A stretch of 61,852 nt of DNA, from the NCBI RefSeq assembly GCF_003011895.2, contig NZ_PXWF02000274.1, positions 1 to 61,852 on the forward strand, read 5' to 3'. Numbering within the stretch: position 1 is the stretch's first letter; the number at the start of each line of letters is the position of its first letter. Below the pieces are notes generated by a model, which saw nothing but the letters and a program-made list of their open reading frames with translations, did no database searches and was not told the origin of the DNA. The stretch is from Massilia glaciei. GTDB taxonomy: Bacteria; Pseudomonadota; Gammaproteobacteria; Burkholderiales; Burkholderiaceae_D. Made by a program: the position numbers and the translations under genes. Of this stretch, positions 34,788 to 43,870 are shown piece by piece.

Positions 34788-36440
34788 TCAAACCGTTGGC
34801 AACTTGTAATCCTTAAATTGTTCACGCAGCTTGTTCTTTTGTATCTTGCCGGTGCCGCCAAGCGGCAGGGCCTCGATGAACACGACGTCGTCGGGCGTCC
34901 ACCACTTGGCGATCTTGCCCTCGAAAAAGTCGAGCAGCGCGGCCGCCGCCACCTCGTGGCCGGGGCGCCTGACCACCAGCAGCAAGGGCCGCTCGGCCCA
35001 TTTCGGGTGGGCCACGCCGATGCAGGCGGCCTGCAGCACGGCCGGATGCGCCATCGCGATGCTTTCGATGTCGATCGTGCCGATCCATTCGCCGCCCGAC
35101 TTGATCACGTCCTTGCTGCGGTCTGTGATCTGCATGTAGCCGTCCGGGTCGATGGTGGCCACGTCGCCGGTCGGGAACCAGCCGTCCTGCAGCACGTCGC
35201 CGCCCTCGTTCTTGTAGTAGCCCGAGATGACCCACGGCCCCTTGACCAGCAGGTGGCCGTAGGTGCTGCCGTCCCATTCAAGCTCGACGCCGGCGTCGTC
35301 GACGATCTTCATGTCGACCCCGTACACGCAATGGCCCTGCTTTTGCAACACCTTGCGCTGCGCCTCGACGGGCAAGTCGAGATGCTTGGACTGCAGCACC
35401 CCGGCAGTGCCCAGCGGCGACATTTCGGTCATGCCCCAGGCGTGGATGACCTCGACGCCGAGCTTGTCGATGAACGTGTCCATCATGGCCGGCGGGCAGG
35501 CCGAGCCGCCGATCACGGTGCGCCGGAAGGTGGAGAATTTAAGGTCGTTTTGCAGCGCGTGGTTGACCAGGCCGAGCCAGACGGTCGGCACGCCGGCCGA
35601 GAACGTCACGCGCTCGGACTCGAACAATTCGTACAGCGACTTGCCGTCGAGCGCGGCGCCCGGGTACACCATCTTGGCGCCCGACAGCAGCACCGAGTAC
35701 GGCAGGCCCCAGGCGTTGACGTGGAACATCGGCACCACCGGCAGCACGGTGTCGCGCGAGGACACGTTGAGCGCGTTCGGCATCGCCGAGCCGTAGGCGT
35801 GCAGCACGGTCGAGCGGTGCGAGTACAGCGCGCCCTTCGGGTTGCCGGTGGTGCCCGAGGTGTAGCACAGCGAAGCGGCCGAGTTCTCGTCGAACACGGG
35901 CCAGGCGTAGTCGTCCGAACTCGACGCGATCAGGTCCTCGTAGCACAGCAGCTTGGCGATCTTGGTTTCCTGCGGCATGCGCTCGCGGTCGGCCATGAGC
36001 ACGAAGGCCTTGACCGTCTTGCAATGGGCGCTGATCGCTTCGATGATCGGCAGGAAAGTGAGGTCGAAGAACAACACCTGGTCTTCGGCGTGGTTGACGA
36101 TGTAGGCGATCTGTTCGGGATGCAGGCGCGGATTGAGCGTGTGCAGCACCAAACCCGAGCCCGACACCGCGTAGTAGAGTTCCATGTGGCGGTAGCCGTT
36201 CCAGGCCAGCGTGGCGACACGCTCGCCCATCGCCACGCCGAGCCCGCCGAGCGCATGGGCCATGCGGCGCGAGCGCTGGTGGCAGTCGCGGTAGGTGTAG
36301 CGGTGGAGGTCGCCCTCGACCCGGCGCGAGACGATTTCGGTGCCGCCATAATGCCGTGCTGCGAATTCGATAATGCTCGAGATGAGCAAGGGCTGGCTCA
36401 TCATCTGGCCCATCAACGGACTCATCGGGTACGACGTCAT
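34788..36440 (-). CDS. AMP-forming acyl-CoA ligase (DmdB-like)
   Basis: This is a 550-residue ANL-family ligase. The P-loop is YTSGTTGNPKGALYSHR (193-209), the A5 region VIHAWGMTEMSPLG, the A8 hinge YMQITDRSKDVIKSGGEWI and the C-terminal catalytic Lys in GGTGKIQKNKLRE. It activates a carboxylic acid to acyl-AMP and then the CoA thioester. The closest remembered relatives are DmdB (3-methylmercaptopropionate-CoA ligase) and medium/long-chain ligases; the two cannot be separated by eye. ATG 36440 has AGGAGAG. A palindrome with core GCACGACCGTGC lies 40-53 bases upstream and matches those before the thiolase and FadJ-like genes. Confidence 0.92.
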   Translation of the reverse strand: MTSYPMSPLMGQMMSQPLLISSIIEFAARHYGGTEIVSRRVEGDLHRYTYRDCHQRSRRMAHALGGLGVAMGERVATLAWNGYRHMELYYAVSGSGLVLHTLNPRLHPEQIAYIVNHAEDQVLFFDLTFLPIIEAISAHCKTVKAFVLMADRERMPQETKIAKLLCYEDLIASSSDDYAWPVFDENSAASLCYTSGTTGNPKGALYSHRSTVLHAYGSAMPNALNVSSRDTVLPVVPMFHVNAWGLPYSVLLSGAKMVYPGAALDGKSLYELFESERVTFSAGVPTVWLGLVNHALQNDLKFSTFRRTVIGGSACPPAMMDTFIDKLGVEVIHAWGMTEMSPLGTAGVLQSKHLDLPVEAQRKVLQKQGHCVYGVDMKIVDDAGVELEWDGSTYGHLLVKGPWVISGYYKNEGGDVLQDGWFPTGDVATIDPDGYMQITDRSKDVIKSGGEWIGTIDIESIAMAHPAVLQAACIGVAHPKWAERPLLLVVRRPGHEVAAAALLDFFEGKIAKWWTPDDVVFIEALPLGGTGKIQKNKLREQFKDYKLPTV

Positions 36441-36477
36441 CAACTCTCCTGTGCTGCGTGGCAGTGGGGCTTCAGTT

Positions 36478-36493
36478 TGGCACGACCGTGCTA
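36478..36493. promoter_or_regulatory. Candidate operator C (core GCACGACCGTGC) before acyl-CoA ligase
   Basis: TGGCACGACCGTGCTA contains GCACG-AC-CGTGC dyad symmetry. It is the best conserved of the three shared sites and sits 38-53 bases before the ligase start on the minus strand. Confidence 0.6.
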
Positions 36494-36570
36494 AAACAGC
36501 TATAGGTTTCGATGTTGCGCTGCACAACTTTGGCAAATGCGCCAGTCGGGACCACCGCATACGATAGAAT

Positions 36571-38127
36571 TTGGACACGCGGCGGGCATGCCTTGCCCGG
36601 TGCGGTAAAATCACGCCATCCCCCCACCAAAGCACTGGAACCGCCATCACCGCCGACGACCTGCCACTCGACAATTCATTCGCCGCGCTGCCGCCCGACT
36701 TCCACACGCGCCTGATGCCCACGCCCCTGCCCGCCCCGTATTTCGTGGCCGCGAGCGCGAAGGCGGCCGCGCTCGTCGGACTCGACGCGCGTGCCCTGGC
36801 CGCCGACGACTTCGTCGCCGTCTTCACCGGCAACGCGGTGCCCGCGCGCGCCCAGCCGCTGGCGGCCGTGTATTCGGGCCACCAGTTCGGGGTCTGGGCC
36901 GGCCAGCTCGGCGACGGCCGCGCCATCCTGCTCGGCGCCCTGCCCGGGCCGGGCGGCGCGCCGATCGAATTGCAGCTCAAGGGCGCCGGCCTGACGCCGT
37001 ATTCGCGCATGGGCGACGGCCGCGCCGTGCTGCGCTCGTCGATCCGCGAATACCTGTGTTCCGAAGCCATCGCCGCGCTTGGCATCCCGACCACCCGCGC
37101 GCTCGTCATCACCGGCTCCGACAAGGGCGTGATGCGCGAAACCGTCGAAACCTCGGCCGTGGTCACGCGCATGGCGCCGAGCTTCGTGCGTTTCGGCTCG
37201 TTCGAGCACTGGTTCTACCGCGACAAGCCCGAGCAACTGCGCATCCTGGCCGACTACGTGATCGCCAATTTCTACCCCGAACTGAAGGACGCGCCGAACC
37301 CTTACAAGGAACTGCTGGCCGAAGTGACGCGCCGCACGGCGCGCATGATCGCCCAGTGGCAGGCGGTCGGCTTCATGCATGGGGTGATGAACACCGACAA
37401 CATGTCGATCCTCGGCCTGACGCTCGACTACGGCCCGTTCGGCTTCATGGAGGCCTTCGACGCCAACCACATCTGCAACCACACCGACCAGCAGGGCCGC
37501 TATTCGTACGCCAACCAGCCGCAGGTCGGGCACTGGAACTGCTACGCGCTGGGCCAGGCGCTGCTGCCGCTGATCGGCGCGGTCGAGGATGCGCAGGACG
37601 CGCTCGACGTCTACCAGGACGCGTTCGCCCGCAAGACCGACGAACTGCTGCACGCTAAGCTCGGCTTAAGCACGATCGAAGAAAATGACACCATCCTGTT
37701 CGATGCGATGTTCAAAATAATGCACGACAACCACGTCGACTTCACCCTGTTCTTCCGCGGCCTTGCCCGCCTGCGGGTCGACGCGCCCGAGTCGGACCTG
37801 CCCGCGCTCGACGCGCCGCTGCGCGACCAGTTCATCGCGCGCGAGGCGTTCGACGCCTGGGCCGCAACCTACCGCGCGCGCCTGCGCCGCGAACACAGCG
37901 TCGACGCCGAGCGCGCGCCGGCGATGGACCGGGTCAACCCAAAATACGTGCTGCGCAACTACCTGGCGCAGGTCGCCATCGACAAGGCGCAGCACAAGGA
38001 TTTCTCGGAAATCGACAAATTGCTGGCCGTGCTCGAGCGCCCCTTCGACGAGCAACCCGAAAACGCCGCCTACGCGGCGCTGCCGCCCGACTGGGCCAGC
38101 CATCTCGAAGTGAGCTGTTCATCTTGA
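36571..38127 (+). CDS. selO: Protein adenylyltransferase SelO (UPF0061)
   Basis: SelO is a pseudokinase-fold enzyme that transfers AMP to Ser/Thr/Tyr of proteins, including redox proteins. Conserved pieces are [29 protein letters not shown], the metal/catalytic segment [20 protein letters not shown] and the C-terminal SCSS with the redox Cys (Sec in animals). The real start is unclear. The only standard start codon upstream of the conserved LDNSF stretch is TTG at 36571, yet a good -10 (TAAAAT at 36606-36611) lies inside that reading. At 36646 the codon is ATC in [12 protein letters not shown], where homologues would have ATG. That leaves a non-standard start, a base error, or the TTG. The gene is followed by msrB, 16 bases on. 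Confidence 0.9.
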   Translation: MDTRRACLARCGKITPSPHQSTGTAITADDLPLDNSFAALPPDFHTRLMPTPLPAPYFVAASAKAAALVGLDARALAADDFVAVFTGNAVPARAQPLAAVYSGHQFGVWAGQLGDGRAILLGALPGPGGAPIELQLKGAGLTPYSRMGDGRAVLRSSIREYLCSEAIAALGIPTTRALVITGSDKGVMRETVETSAVVTRMAPSFVRFGSFEHWFYRDKPEQLRILADYVIANFYPELKDAPNPYKELLAEVTRRTARMIAQWQAVGFMHGVMNTDNMSILGLTLDYGPFGFMEAFDANHICNHTDQQGRYSYANQPQVGHWNCYALGQALLPLIGAVEDAQDALDVYQDAFARKTDELLHAKLGLSTIEENDTILFDAMFKIMHDNHVDFTLFFRGLARLRVDAPESDLPALDAPLRDQFIAREAFDAWAATYRARLRREHSVDAERAPAMDRVNPKYVLRNYLAQVAIDKAQHKDFSEIDKLLAVLERPFDEQPENAAYAALPPDWASHLEVSCSS

Positions 38128-38143
38128 TAGAAAGCGTTAAGCC

Positions 38144-38551
38144 ATGAGCGACAAAATTAGCAAGAGCGTCAGAAAGACCGACGCCGAGTGGCGTGCCATG
38201 CTCGACCCGATGGAATACGAGGTCACCCGCCACGCGGCCACCGAGCGCGCCTTCACGGGCAAATACTGGGACCACCACGGGCACGGCATCTACACCTGCG
38301 TCTGCTGCAACACGCCCCTGTTCGCCTCCGACGCCAAGTTCGATTCCGGCTGCGGCTGGCCGAGCTATTTCAAGGCGCTGGACCCGGCCAACGTGATCGA
38401 GAAAACCGACCGCGCCCACGGCATGGTCCGCACCGAGATCATCTGCGCGGTTTGCGACGCCCACCTCGGCCACGTGTTCCCGGACGGCCCGCCGCCGACC
38501 GGCCTGCGCTATTGCATCAATTCGGCCTCGCTGCGCTTCGACCCCGCATAA
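38144..38551 (+). CDS. msrB: Peptide-methionine (R)-S-oxide reductase MsrB
   Basis: This is a 135-residue enzyme that repairs methionine-R-sulfoxide in proteins. The zinc ligands are C52/C55 (CVCC) and C101/C104 (CAVC). Catalytic Cys is C124 (RYCINSASL), with the active-site His region AHLGHVF. C70 in SGCGWPSYF is a candidate resolving Cys. Its 16-base spacing after selO suggests one transcript. SelO modifies redox-active proteins such as glutaredoxins and MsrB repairs oxidised ones, so the pairing makes sense as oxidative-stress repair, though the link is inferred. Confidence 0.96.
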   Translation: MSDKISKSVRKTDAEWRAMLDPMEYEVTRHAATERAFTGKYWDHHGHGIYTCVCCNTPLFASDAKFDSGCGWPSYFKALDPANVIEKTDRAHGMVRTEIICAVCDAHLGHVFPDGPPPTGLRYCINSASLRFDPA

Positions 38552-38607
38552 ATCGACGACTGCCCCTTACAACCGACCCTGACGACCGACCCACGACTGA
38601 ATCCCCC

Positions 38608-39255
38608 ATGAAAATCCTGTTTGACCTCTTTCCAATCCTCTTGTTTTTCATCGTCTTCCGGCTTGGAAACAGCGATCCGGCGGCCGCGCACGCGATCGTC
38701 ACGCAATACCTGAGCATGCTGATCAACGGCGGCGCCATCGCCGTCAAGCAGGGGCCGATCATCCTGGCCACGGCGGTCGTGATCCCGGCCTCGCTGATCC
38801 AGCTCGCCTACGTCAAACTGCGCGGGCGCAAGATCGACGCCATGCTGTGGGTGTCGTGCATCATCATCGTCGTGTTCGGTGGCTTGACGATCTATTTCCA
38901 CAACGAGAACTTCATCAAGGCCAAGCCGACCATCCTGTACTGGGTGTTCGCGCTGGCGCTCGCCATCGCCCAATTCGGCTTTGGCAAGAACCTCATGCGC
39001 AAGACCATGGAAGCGACCATCAAGCTGCCCGATCCCGTCTGGCACCGCGTGGGCCTGGCCTGGATGTCGTTTTTCTTTTTCATGGGGATCCTCAACCTCG
39101 TGGTCGGCTTCGTCATTTTCAAGGACAACGACAACGCCTGGGTCAACTTCAAGCTGTTTGGCATGACCGGCCTGTTCTTCGCCTTTGCCGTGGTGCAGAT
39201 GCTGTTCCTGTCAAAGTATCTCGAGGAAGACGATAAAAAAGAGGAAAAGGCATGA
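38608..39255 (+). CDS. yciB: Septation protein A/inner-membrane protein YciB
   Basis: This is a 215-residue inner-membrane protein with five to six helices and the family opening MKILFDLFPILLFFIVF. GGLTIYFHNENFIKAKPTILY and the run WHRVGLAWMSFFFFMGILNLVVGF are typical. YciB/IspZ is implicated in envelope integrity and septation in enterics and Shigella. Its ATG at 38608 lies 56 bases after msrB, and its stop overlaps the bolA start (ATGA at 39252-39255), so the two are coupled, an arrangement common in betaproteobacteria. Confidence 0.94.
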   Translation: MKILFDLFPILLFFIVFRLGNSDPAAAHAIVTQYLSMLINGGAIAVKQGPIILATAVVIPASLIQLAYVKLRGRKIDAMLWVSCIIIVVFGGLTIYFHNENFIKAKPTILYWVFALALAIAQFGFGKNLMRKTMEATIKLPDPVWHRVGLAWMSFFFFMGILNLVVGFVIFKDNDNAWVNFKLFGMTGLFFAFAVVQMLFLSKYLEEDDKKEEKA

Positions 39256-39530
39256 GCGCGCCGGCCAACCGCCCGGAGCGCATCCGCGCCCTGCTGACTT
39301 CGGCGCTGGCGCCCTCGGTGCTCGAGCTGACGGACGAATCGGCCTTGCACGCCGGACACGCCGGGGCCGCCTCCGGTGGCGGGCACTACCGACTCAAGAT
39401 TGTTTCCGCCCGATTTGAGGGGCTCAGACTCGTCATGCGACATCGACTCGTGTATGATTCCGTGCACGATATGATGCACAGCGAAATACATGCTCTCGCA
39501 ATCACCGCGGTGGCGCCGTCGGAGCTCTGA
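39252..39530 (+). CDS. bolA: BolA family protein
   Basis: This 92-residue BolA-fold protein has the class landmarks LELTDESALHAGHAGA, then HYRLKIVSARFEGLRLVMRHRLVY, and HSEIHALAITAVAP. The conserved His in the HAGH segment is a metal/Fe-S ligand shared with monothiol glutaredoxins. BolA proteins modulate iron and Fe-S trafficking and cell shape. It overlaps yciB by four bases. The next gene is 100 bases on and has its own ribosome-binding region. Confidence 0.93.
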   Translation: MSAPANRPERIRALLTSALAPSVLELTDESALHAGHAGAASGGGHYRLKIVSARFEGLRLVMRHRLVYDSVHDMMHSEIHALAITAVAPSEL

Positions 39531-39630
39531 TCGGGCGTCTGTTTCAGCCACCCTTAAGAAACCTGATCGACAATCGTAACAAGCAGAAAATTCGTACGTC
39601 CAAGTAACTTTCCCCATACAGGAATCAAAC

Positions 39631-40425
39631 ATGACCTTCAAGCCAGCCCGTTTACTGTTAGCCCTGCTCGCCGTGTCCGCAATGCCCGTGTTCGCGCAGA
39701 ACCTCGCAATCGTCAATGGCAAGCCGGTACCATCGTCGCGCGTCGAACCAGCGGTCAAGCTGGCCATCGCCCAGAGCCAAGGTCAGGAGCCGGACTCGCC
39801 GCAATTGCGCGAGGCCGTCAAGAAAGACCTCGTCATGCGTGAAGTGATGATGCAAGAAGCCGTGGCCAAGGGTTTCGAGCGCGATGCCATCATCAAGCAG
39901 CAGATCGAAAAATACCGTCAAAACATCGTCGTCGGCGCCATGATGCGCGACTACAGCGACAAAAACCCGCCGACCGCCGCAGAACTGAAGGCCGCCTACG
40001 ATGCCGCCAAGCTGCAAGCCGGTGAAAAGGAATACCACGTCCGTCATATCGCAACCGAGACCGAAGCCGAAGCGAAGTCCATGATCGCCAAGATCAAGAC
40101 CGGTGCCAAGTTCGAGGAACTGGCCAAGTCCTCGAAGGACGTGCGCAGCGCGCAAAGCGGCGGCGATCTCGGCTGGGTGACCCCATCGGGCCTGCCTAAG
40201 GAGTTCATCAGCGGCTTCACCGCGCTGCAAAAGGGCCAAGTGACCGAAAACCCGGTGCAGACCTCCCCGAACAGCTTCCACGTCATCAAACTCGACGACG
40301 TGCGCCCGTTCAAAATGCCTACCCTCGAAGAACTCAAGCCGCAACTGAGCGACCAAGTGCAGCAGCTTAAAGTGCAGAAGTTCCAAGAGTCGCTGATGAA
40401 AAAAGCCAAGATCCAGATGTTCTAA
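39631..40425 (+). CDS. Secreted peptidyl-prolyl isomerase (parvulin/PpiC type), first copy
   Basis: This is a 264-residue periplasmic foldase with signal peptide MTFKPARLLLALLAVSAMPVFA-QNL. A SurA-like N-terminal chaperone helix region follows, then one parvulin domain: EYHVRHIATETEAEAKSMIAKI, SGGDLGWVTPSGLPKEFISGF and SFHVIKLDDVRPF. It assists folding of outer-membrane proteins. The length and order equal those of the next gene, which is clearly a tandem paralogue. A strong terminator follows it, so the two may be transcribed separately. Confidence 0.93.
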   Translation: MTFKPARLLLALLAVSAMPVFAQNLAIVNGKPVPSSRVEPAVKLAIAQSQGQEPDSPQLREAVKKDLVMREVMMQEAVAKGFERDAIIKQQIEKYRQNIVVGAMMRDYSDKNPPTAAELKAAYDAAKLQAGEKEYHVRHIATETEAEAKSMIAKIKTGAKFEELAKSSKDVRSAQSGGDLGWVTPSGLPKEFISGFTALQKGQVTENPVQTSPNSFHVIKLDDVRPFKMPTLEELKPQLSDQVQQLKVQKFQESLMKKAKIQMF

Positions 40426-40430
40426 ATCTG

Positions 40431-40454
40431 ACGCCCGCCCCTTCCGGCGGGCGT
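40431..40454 (+). terminator. Intrinsic terminator after first parvulin gene
   Basis: ACGCCCGCC (40431-40439) pairs with GGCGGGCGT (40446-40454), followed by TTTTCTTT. A strong hairpin with a T-run, between the two parvulin genes. Confidence 0.88.
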
Positions 40455-40534
40455 TTTTCTTTGCGGGCCAGTAGTGTGCGGCCGGCAGTTTGCCTCCCTT
40501 AAGGGATCCGCCATTGTTTTTATAGGAACTGAAC

Positions 40535-41299
40535 ATGAAGCCTGTTCACGTCTTGCTCGCCATGCTCGCCGCCGTCGCCGTCCCAGCCTTCGCGCAAACA
40601 GCGGTCACGGTCAATGGCAAGCCCATCCTCAAGGCCAGGGTCGACATGTACGCCAAGTCGGAAGCCGCCGCCGCCAACACGATCGAATCGCCCCAGTTGC
40701 GCGAAGAGGTCCAAAAGAAGCTGATCGCGCTTGAAGTGATGCGCCAGGAGGCGGACAAGCAAGGCTATGGCCTGCGCAGCGATGTCCGTGATGCCGTCGA
40801 GAACGCCCGTCAGAGCATCATCATCAGTGCCTTTCTCGCCAAGTACATCGGTAAGAACCCGGTGACCGACGCCGAAATCAAGGTCGAGTACGACAAGTAC
40901 ATCGCCGCGATGGGCGACAAGGAGTACCGCGCCCGCCACATCCTCGTGGCAACCGAAGACGAGGCCAAGGCGATCATCGCCAAGCTCAAACTGGGCGGCA
41001 AATTCGAGGAGCTGGCGAAGCAGTCGAAGGACGGCTCGGCCAACAACGGCGGCGACCTCGGCTGGAACCTGCCCGGCAAGCTGGTGCCCGAATTCTCGGG
41101 CCCGATGACCGCCCTCAAAAACGGCAGCTACACCGAAACACCGGTCAAGTCCCGGCACGGTTTCCACGTGATCAAGCTCGAGGAAACCCGCCCCGCGCCC
41201 AAGTACGAGATCCTCAAGCAACAGTTGGCCGAAGTGGCCAGGCGGCGCAAGGTGCAGGAATATCGCGACAGTTTAGTCAAAAAAGCGGTGATCAAGTAA
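40535..41299 (+). CDS. Secreted peptidyl-prolyl isomerase (parvulin/PpiC type), second copy
   Basis: This is a 254-residue paralogue of the gene before it. The signal peptide is MKPVHVLLAMLAAVAVPAFA-QTA, the core starts AVTVNGKPILKARVDMYAKSEA (compare LAIVNGKPVPSSRVEPAVKLAI) and the parvulin part is EYRARHILVATEDEAKAIIAKL, NNGGDLGWNLPGKLVPEFSGPM and GFHVIKLEETRPA. The pair probably arose by tandem duplication and has since diverged strongly. It is followed by a terminator. Confidence 0.93.
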   Translation: MKPVHVLLAMLAAVAVPAFAQTAVTVNGKPILKARVDMYAKSEAAAANTIESPQLREEVQKKLIALEVMRQEADKQGYGLRSDVRDAVENARQSIIISAFLAKYIGKNPVTDAEIKVEYDKYIAAMGDKEYRARHILVATEDEAKAIIAKLKLGGKFEELAKQSKDGSANNGGDLGWNLPGKLVPEFSGPMTALKNGSYTETPVKSRHGFHVIKLEETRPAPKYEILKQQLAEVARRRKVQEYRDSLVKKAVIK

Positions 41300-41320
41300 G
41301 TTGATGACCTCTCCCAAAAA

Positions 41321-41340
41321 AACGCCTCCGACGGGGCGTT
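41321..41340 (+). terminator. Intrinsic terminator after second parvulin gene
   Basis: AACGCC (41321-41326) pairs with GGCGTT (41335-41340), extended by A- and T-runs on each side and ending in T8. Confidence 0.8.
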
Positions 41341-41373
41341 TTTTTTCGTCGCGCTCCGGCGGGGCGCCGCGTA

Positions 41374-42434
41374 TTAGTAGCGCCATGCCGCGCCCACATG
41401 GACATAACTGGCCGAACCGAGCCGCGCGCGCCGCAACAACTGGCCGGCCGTGAAGTGTTCGAGATTGGCGAACAAGGTCGCCTGCCTGCTGGCCGACCAT
41501 GAGCCGGACACGCGCAGCAGGCCGCCAATGGCGCGCCCCGGAAGGTGCTGCGTGCCGGCGTACGGCCGCATTGCGCCCGCATAGGCAGCATCGCGCGCGC
41601 TGAGCCGCCGTGCGAAGCCATATTCGAGCGCAAGCGTCGTCCGTGGCGTTGGCGTGACGGCGACCCCGGGCGCCACCATGATCAGATTGCTCAGGCTGAG
41701 GAATTGTCCCTCGCCCAGATAGCCGCAGCTCGCATACAACTGGTTGAAGCCCTTGAACGTGGGGTTGCCATAGGCGCCGCCGGTGGCGAGGTCGATGTGG
41801 GACGTCAGGCGCGGCTTCCAGGCGTGCTCGGACAGGGCCATGCTCTGCACCGCGAACAGGCCCCAGGCGTTGGCCTCGCGCTGCAGCCCCCTGCCCCGCT
41901 GATGCGCCAGCGTCCAGTCGAAGCGCACGTCCCCCTGGCGCCACGACAGGCGCACGCCGACGGTGTCGCGCAGGTCCGGGCCGACCCTGCCGCCCGAACG
42001 CAAGCCCGGGTTTTGGCTGTGGATCCAGAACGGCTCGAGCTGCAGGCCGGGCGAAACGGCGAGGCTGACGTTGAGCCCGCTGCCATGATCGCGCCGAGCC
42101 AGGCCCCGCCGGCATTGCTGCGCACCTCGACCAGCAACTGCTGGAGCGACGCGCCGTTTTGGAAATTGGCGGCCGCGCCGCCGCGGCCCCGGTCCACCTG
42201 TCCGGTGGCGACCTGGCCGAACAGGCGCAGGCGTGGATCGGGCTCCCAGTCGGCGCCAAGGACGCCGCGAAACAGGACCTGCTGGTAGTCGTTCCCGATC
42301 TGTGAGCGCGCATTGTTGTGGCCATCCCAGCGCAAGCGGGCCTCGCCGCTAAAGGTTTGTGCAAGTGCTGGATTGGGCAAGACCAGCAGGCCGAGCGCAC
42401 CGGCCCCGATCAGCCACCGTCTATTTGACGCCAT
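41374..42434 (-). pseudogene. Alginate-export family outer-membrane porin, frameshifted and internally deleted
   Basis: The first part (42434 down to about 42100) has a signal peptide (MASNRRWLIGAGALGLLVLPNPALA-QTF) and AlgE-like strands. The reading frame then changes near 42085-42115. The second part, in another frame, gives LNVSLAVSPGLQLEPFWIHSQ, RDTVGVRLSWRQGDVRFDWTLAHQ and FNQLYASCGYLGEGQFLSL, the C-terminal half of the same family. The middle segment expected in these porins (LGRQE…region) is missing as well, so a deletion accompanies the frameshift. It overlaps the MFS stop by 14 bases, suggesting an old two-gene unit. Confidence 0.82.
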
Positions 42435-43839
42435 GCTGGTTCCTCCTTTGCTGATGTTGAGCCGCTTGCCCCATTCGCCCGATGCAAAGGGCGGCGAAGA
42501 TCAACGCGGCGGCGACGATGAAAGTGATGCGCATGCCCGCCGCCGCCGCTTCGGGGCGCGCCGTCATGACGTTGGTGGCGCCCGCGCCGTAGGCGAACAC
42601 GGCCCCCATCACCGACGCGCCCGTGACAAGCCCGAGATTGCGCGACAAGTTGAGCAGGCCGGAGATGACGCCACGCTGGTCGGGCGTGACGTCGGCCATG
42701 ACGGCGCTGTTGTTCGCCGTCTGGAACAGCGCATAGCCGACAGTGATGACCACGATCGGTGCCACGTAGCCGGCAATGCCCAGCGCCGCCGGCAGCATGG
42801 CCAGTGCGAGGCAACCGGCCGCAATGCCGGCGAGTCCGAAAAAGGTCATCCCTTGCGCGCCGAAGCGGTCCGAAAGACGGCCGGCGGGCACCCCGCTCAT
42901 CGCGGCCGCGGCAGGGCCGATCGACAGCACCAGGCCAACTTGCACCGCGCTTAGCCCGAAGGCGCGCGCCAGATAGAACGGGCCGACCACCAACGTCGCC
43001 ATCAACACCGTCGAGACGAGCGCGCTCATTGCGAGGCTGGCGCTGAGTGCCGGGTCGCGCAACGCCGCCAGCCGGATCAGCGGGGACGCGACACGGCCCT
43101 CGGCGAAAACAAAGAGGCCGGCGCCGGCCAGGGCGGCAAGCAGCAGCGCCAGATTGAGCGTGCCGAAGCCGTCCCGCCCCAGCGTCATGGCAAGCGCGTA
43201 GGCGGCCAGCGTGAGGGACAACAGCAAGGTGCCGAGATGGTCGAAACCGGGCCGATTTTGCCTTGGAGCCTGGCGGTCGGCCGGCAGAAAGCGCAGCGCG
43301 AGCACGAACGCCAATACGCCGAGCGGCACGCCCGCCAGGAACAGCGCGCGCCATCCGAAGAGGGCGATCAGCGCGCCCCCGAGCGAAGGTCCGAGCGCGG
43401 TGCCGATCGCGGACATCGTTCCGAGCAGTCCCATGGCCCTGCCCGTCCTCTCTTTGGGGACAGTCCCGCCGATGAACGCGAGCGTGAGTGCCAGCATGAC
43501 GGCCGCGCCAAGGCCCTGCAGCGCGCGGGCCGCGACCAGCAGCCAGAGCGTGGGCGCAAGGCCGCACAGCGCCGAGGCCAGGGTGAACACGGCGATCCCC
43601 GCCAGCAGCAGCCGGCGGCGTCCGGTCAGGTCGCCAAGGCGCCCCGCGCTCACGATCAGGGCGGTGATCGCAAGCAGATAGGCGAGCACGACCCACTGCA
43701 CCTGCTGGAAGCTGGCGCCAAACGCTTGCGCCAGCGTCGGCAAGCCGACGTTGGCGATACTGCTGCCCAACGATGACAACAGGACCGACAGCGACAGGCT
43801 CGCCAAGGCCCCGCGGACCGAAACCGCGCCTTGCGCCAT
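42421..43839 (-). CDS. MFS transporter, DHA2-like (14 TM)
   Basis: This is a 472-residue drug:H+ antiporter-type permease with about 14 hydrophobic helices, the motif A-like loop GRLGDLTGRRRLLLAGI and the DHA2 segment ARALQGLGAAVMLALTLAFIG. RGVISGLLNLSRNLGLVTGASVMGAV is the usual motif C-like stretch. A GGAGG five bases before the ATG at 43839 fixes the start; the 26 codons upstream are dropped. It is divergent from a LysR gene, which is the likely regulator. The alginate-export pseudogene overlaps its 3' end. Confidence 0.92.
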   Translation of the reverse strand: MAQGAVSVRGALASLSLSVLLSSLGSSIANVGLPTLAQAFGASFQQVQWVVLAYLLAITALIVSAGRLGDLTGRRRLLLAGIAVFTLASALCGLAPTLWLLVAARALQGLGAAVMLALTLAFIGGTVPKERTGRAMGLLGTMSAIGTALGPSLGGALIALFGWRALFLAGVPLGVLAFVLALRFLPADRQAPRQNRPGFDHLGTLLLSLTLAAYALAMTLGRDGFGTLNLALLLAALAGAGLFVFAEGRVASPLIRLAALRDPALSASLAMSALVSTVLMATLVVGPFYLARAFGLSAVQVGLVLSIGPAAAAMSGVPAGRLSDRFGAQGMTFFGLAGIAAGCLALAMLPAALGIAGYVAPIVVITVGYALFQTANNSAVMADVTPDQRGVISGLLNLSRNLGLVTGASVMGAVFAYGAGATNVMTARPEAAAAGMRITFIVAAALIFAALCIGRMGQAAQHQQRRNQHGVK

Positions 43840-43870
43840 TCCGCCTCCGATGGCTGGTTCCACAATGTTT

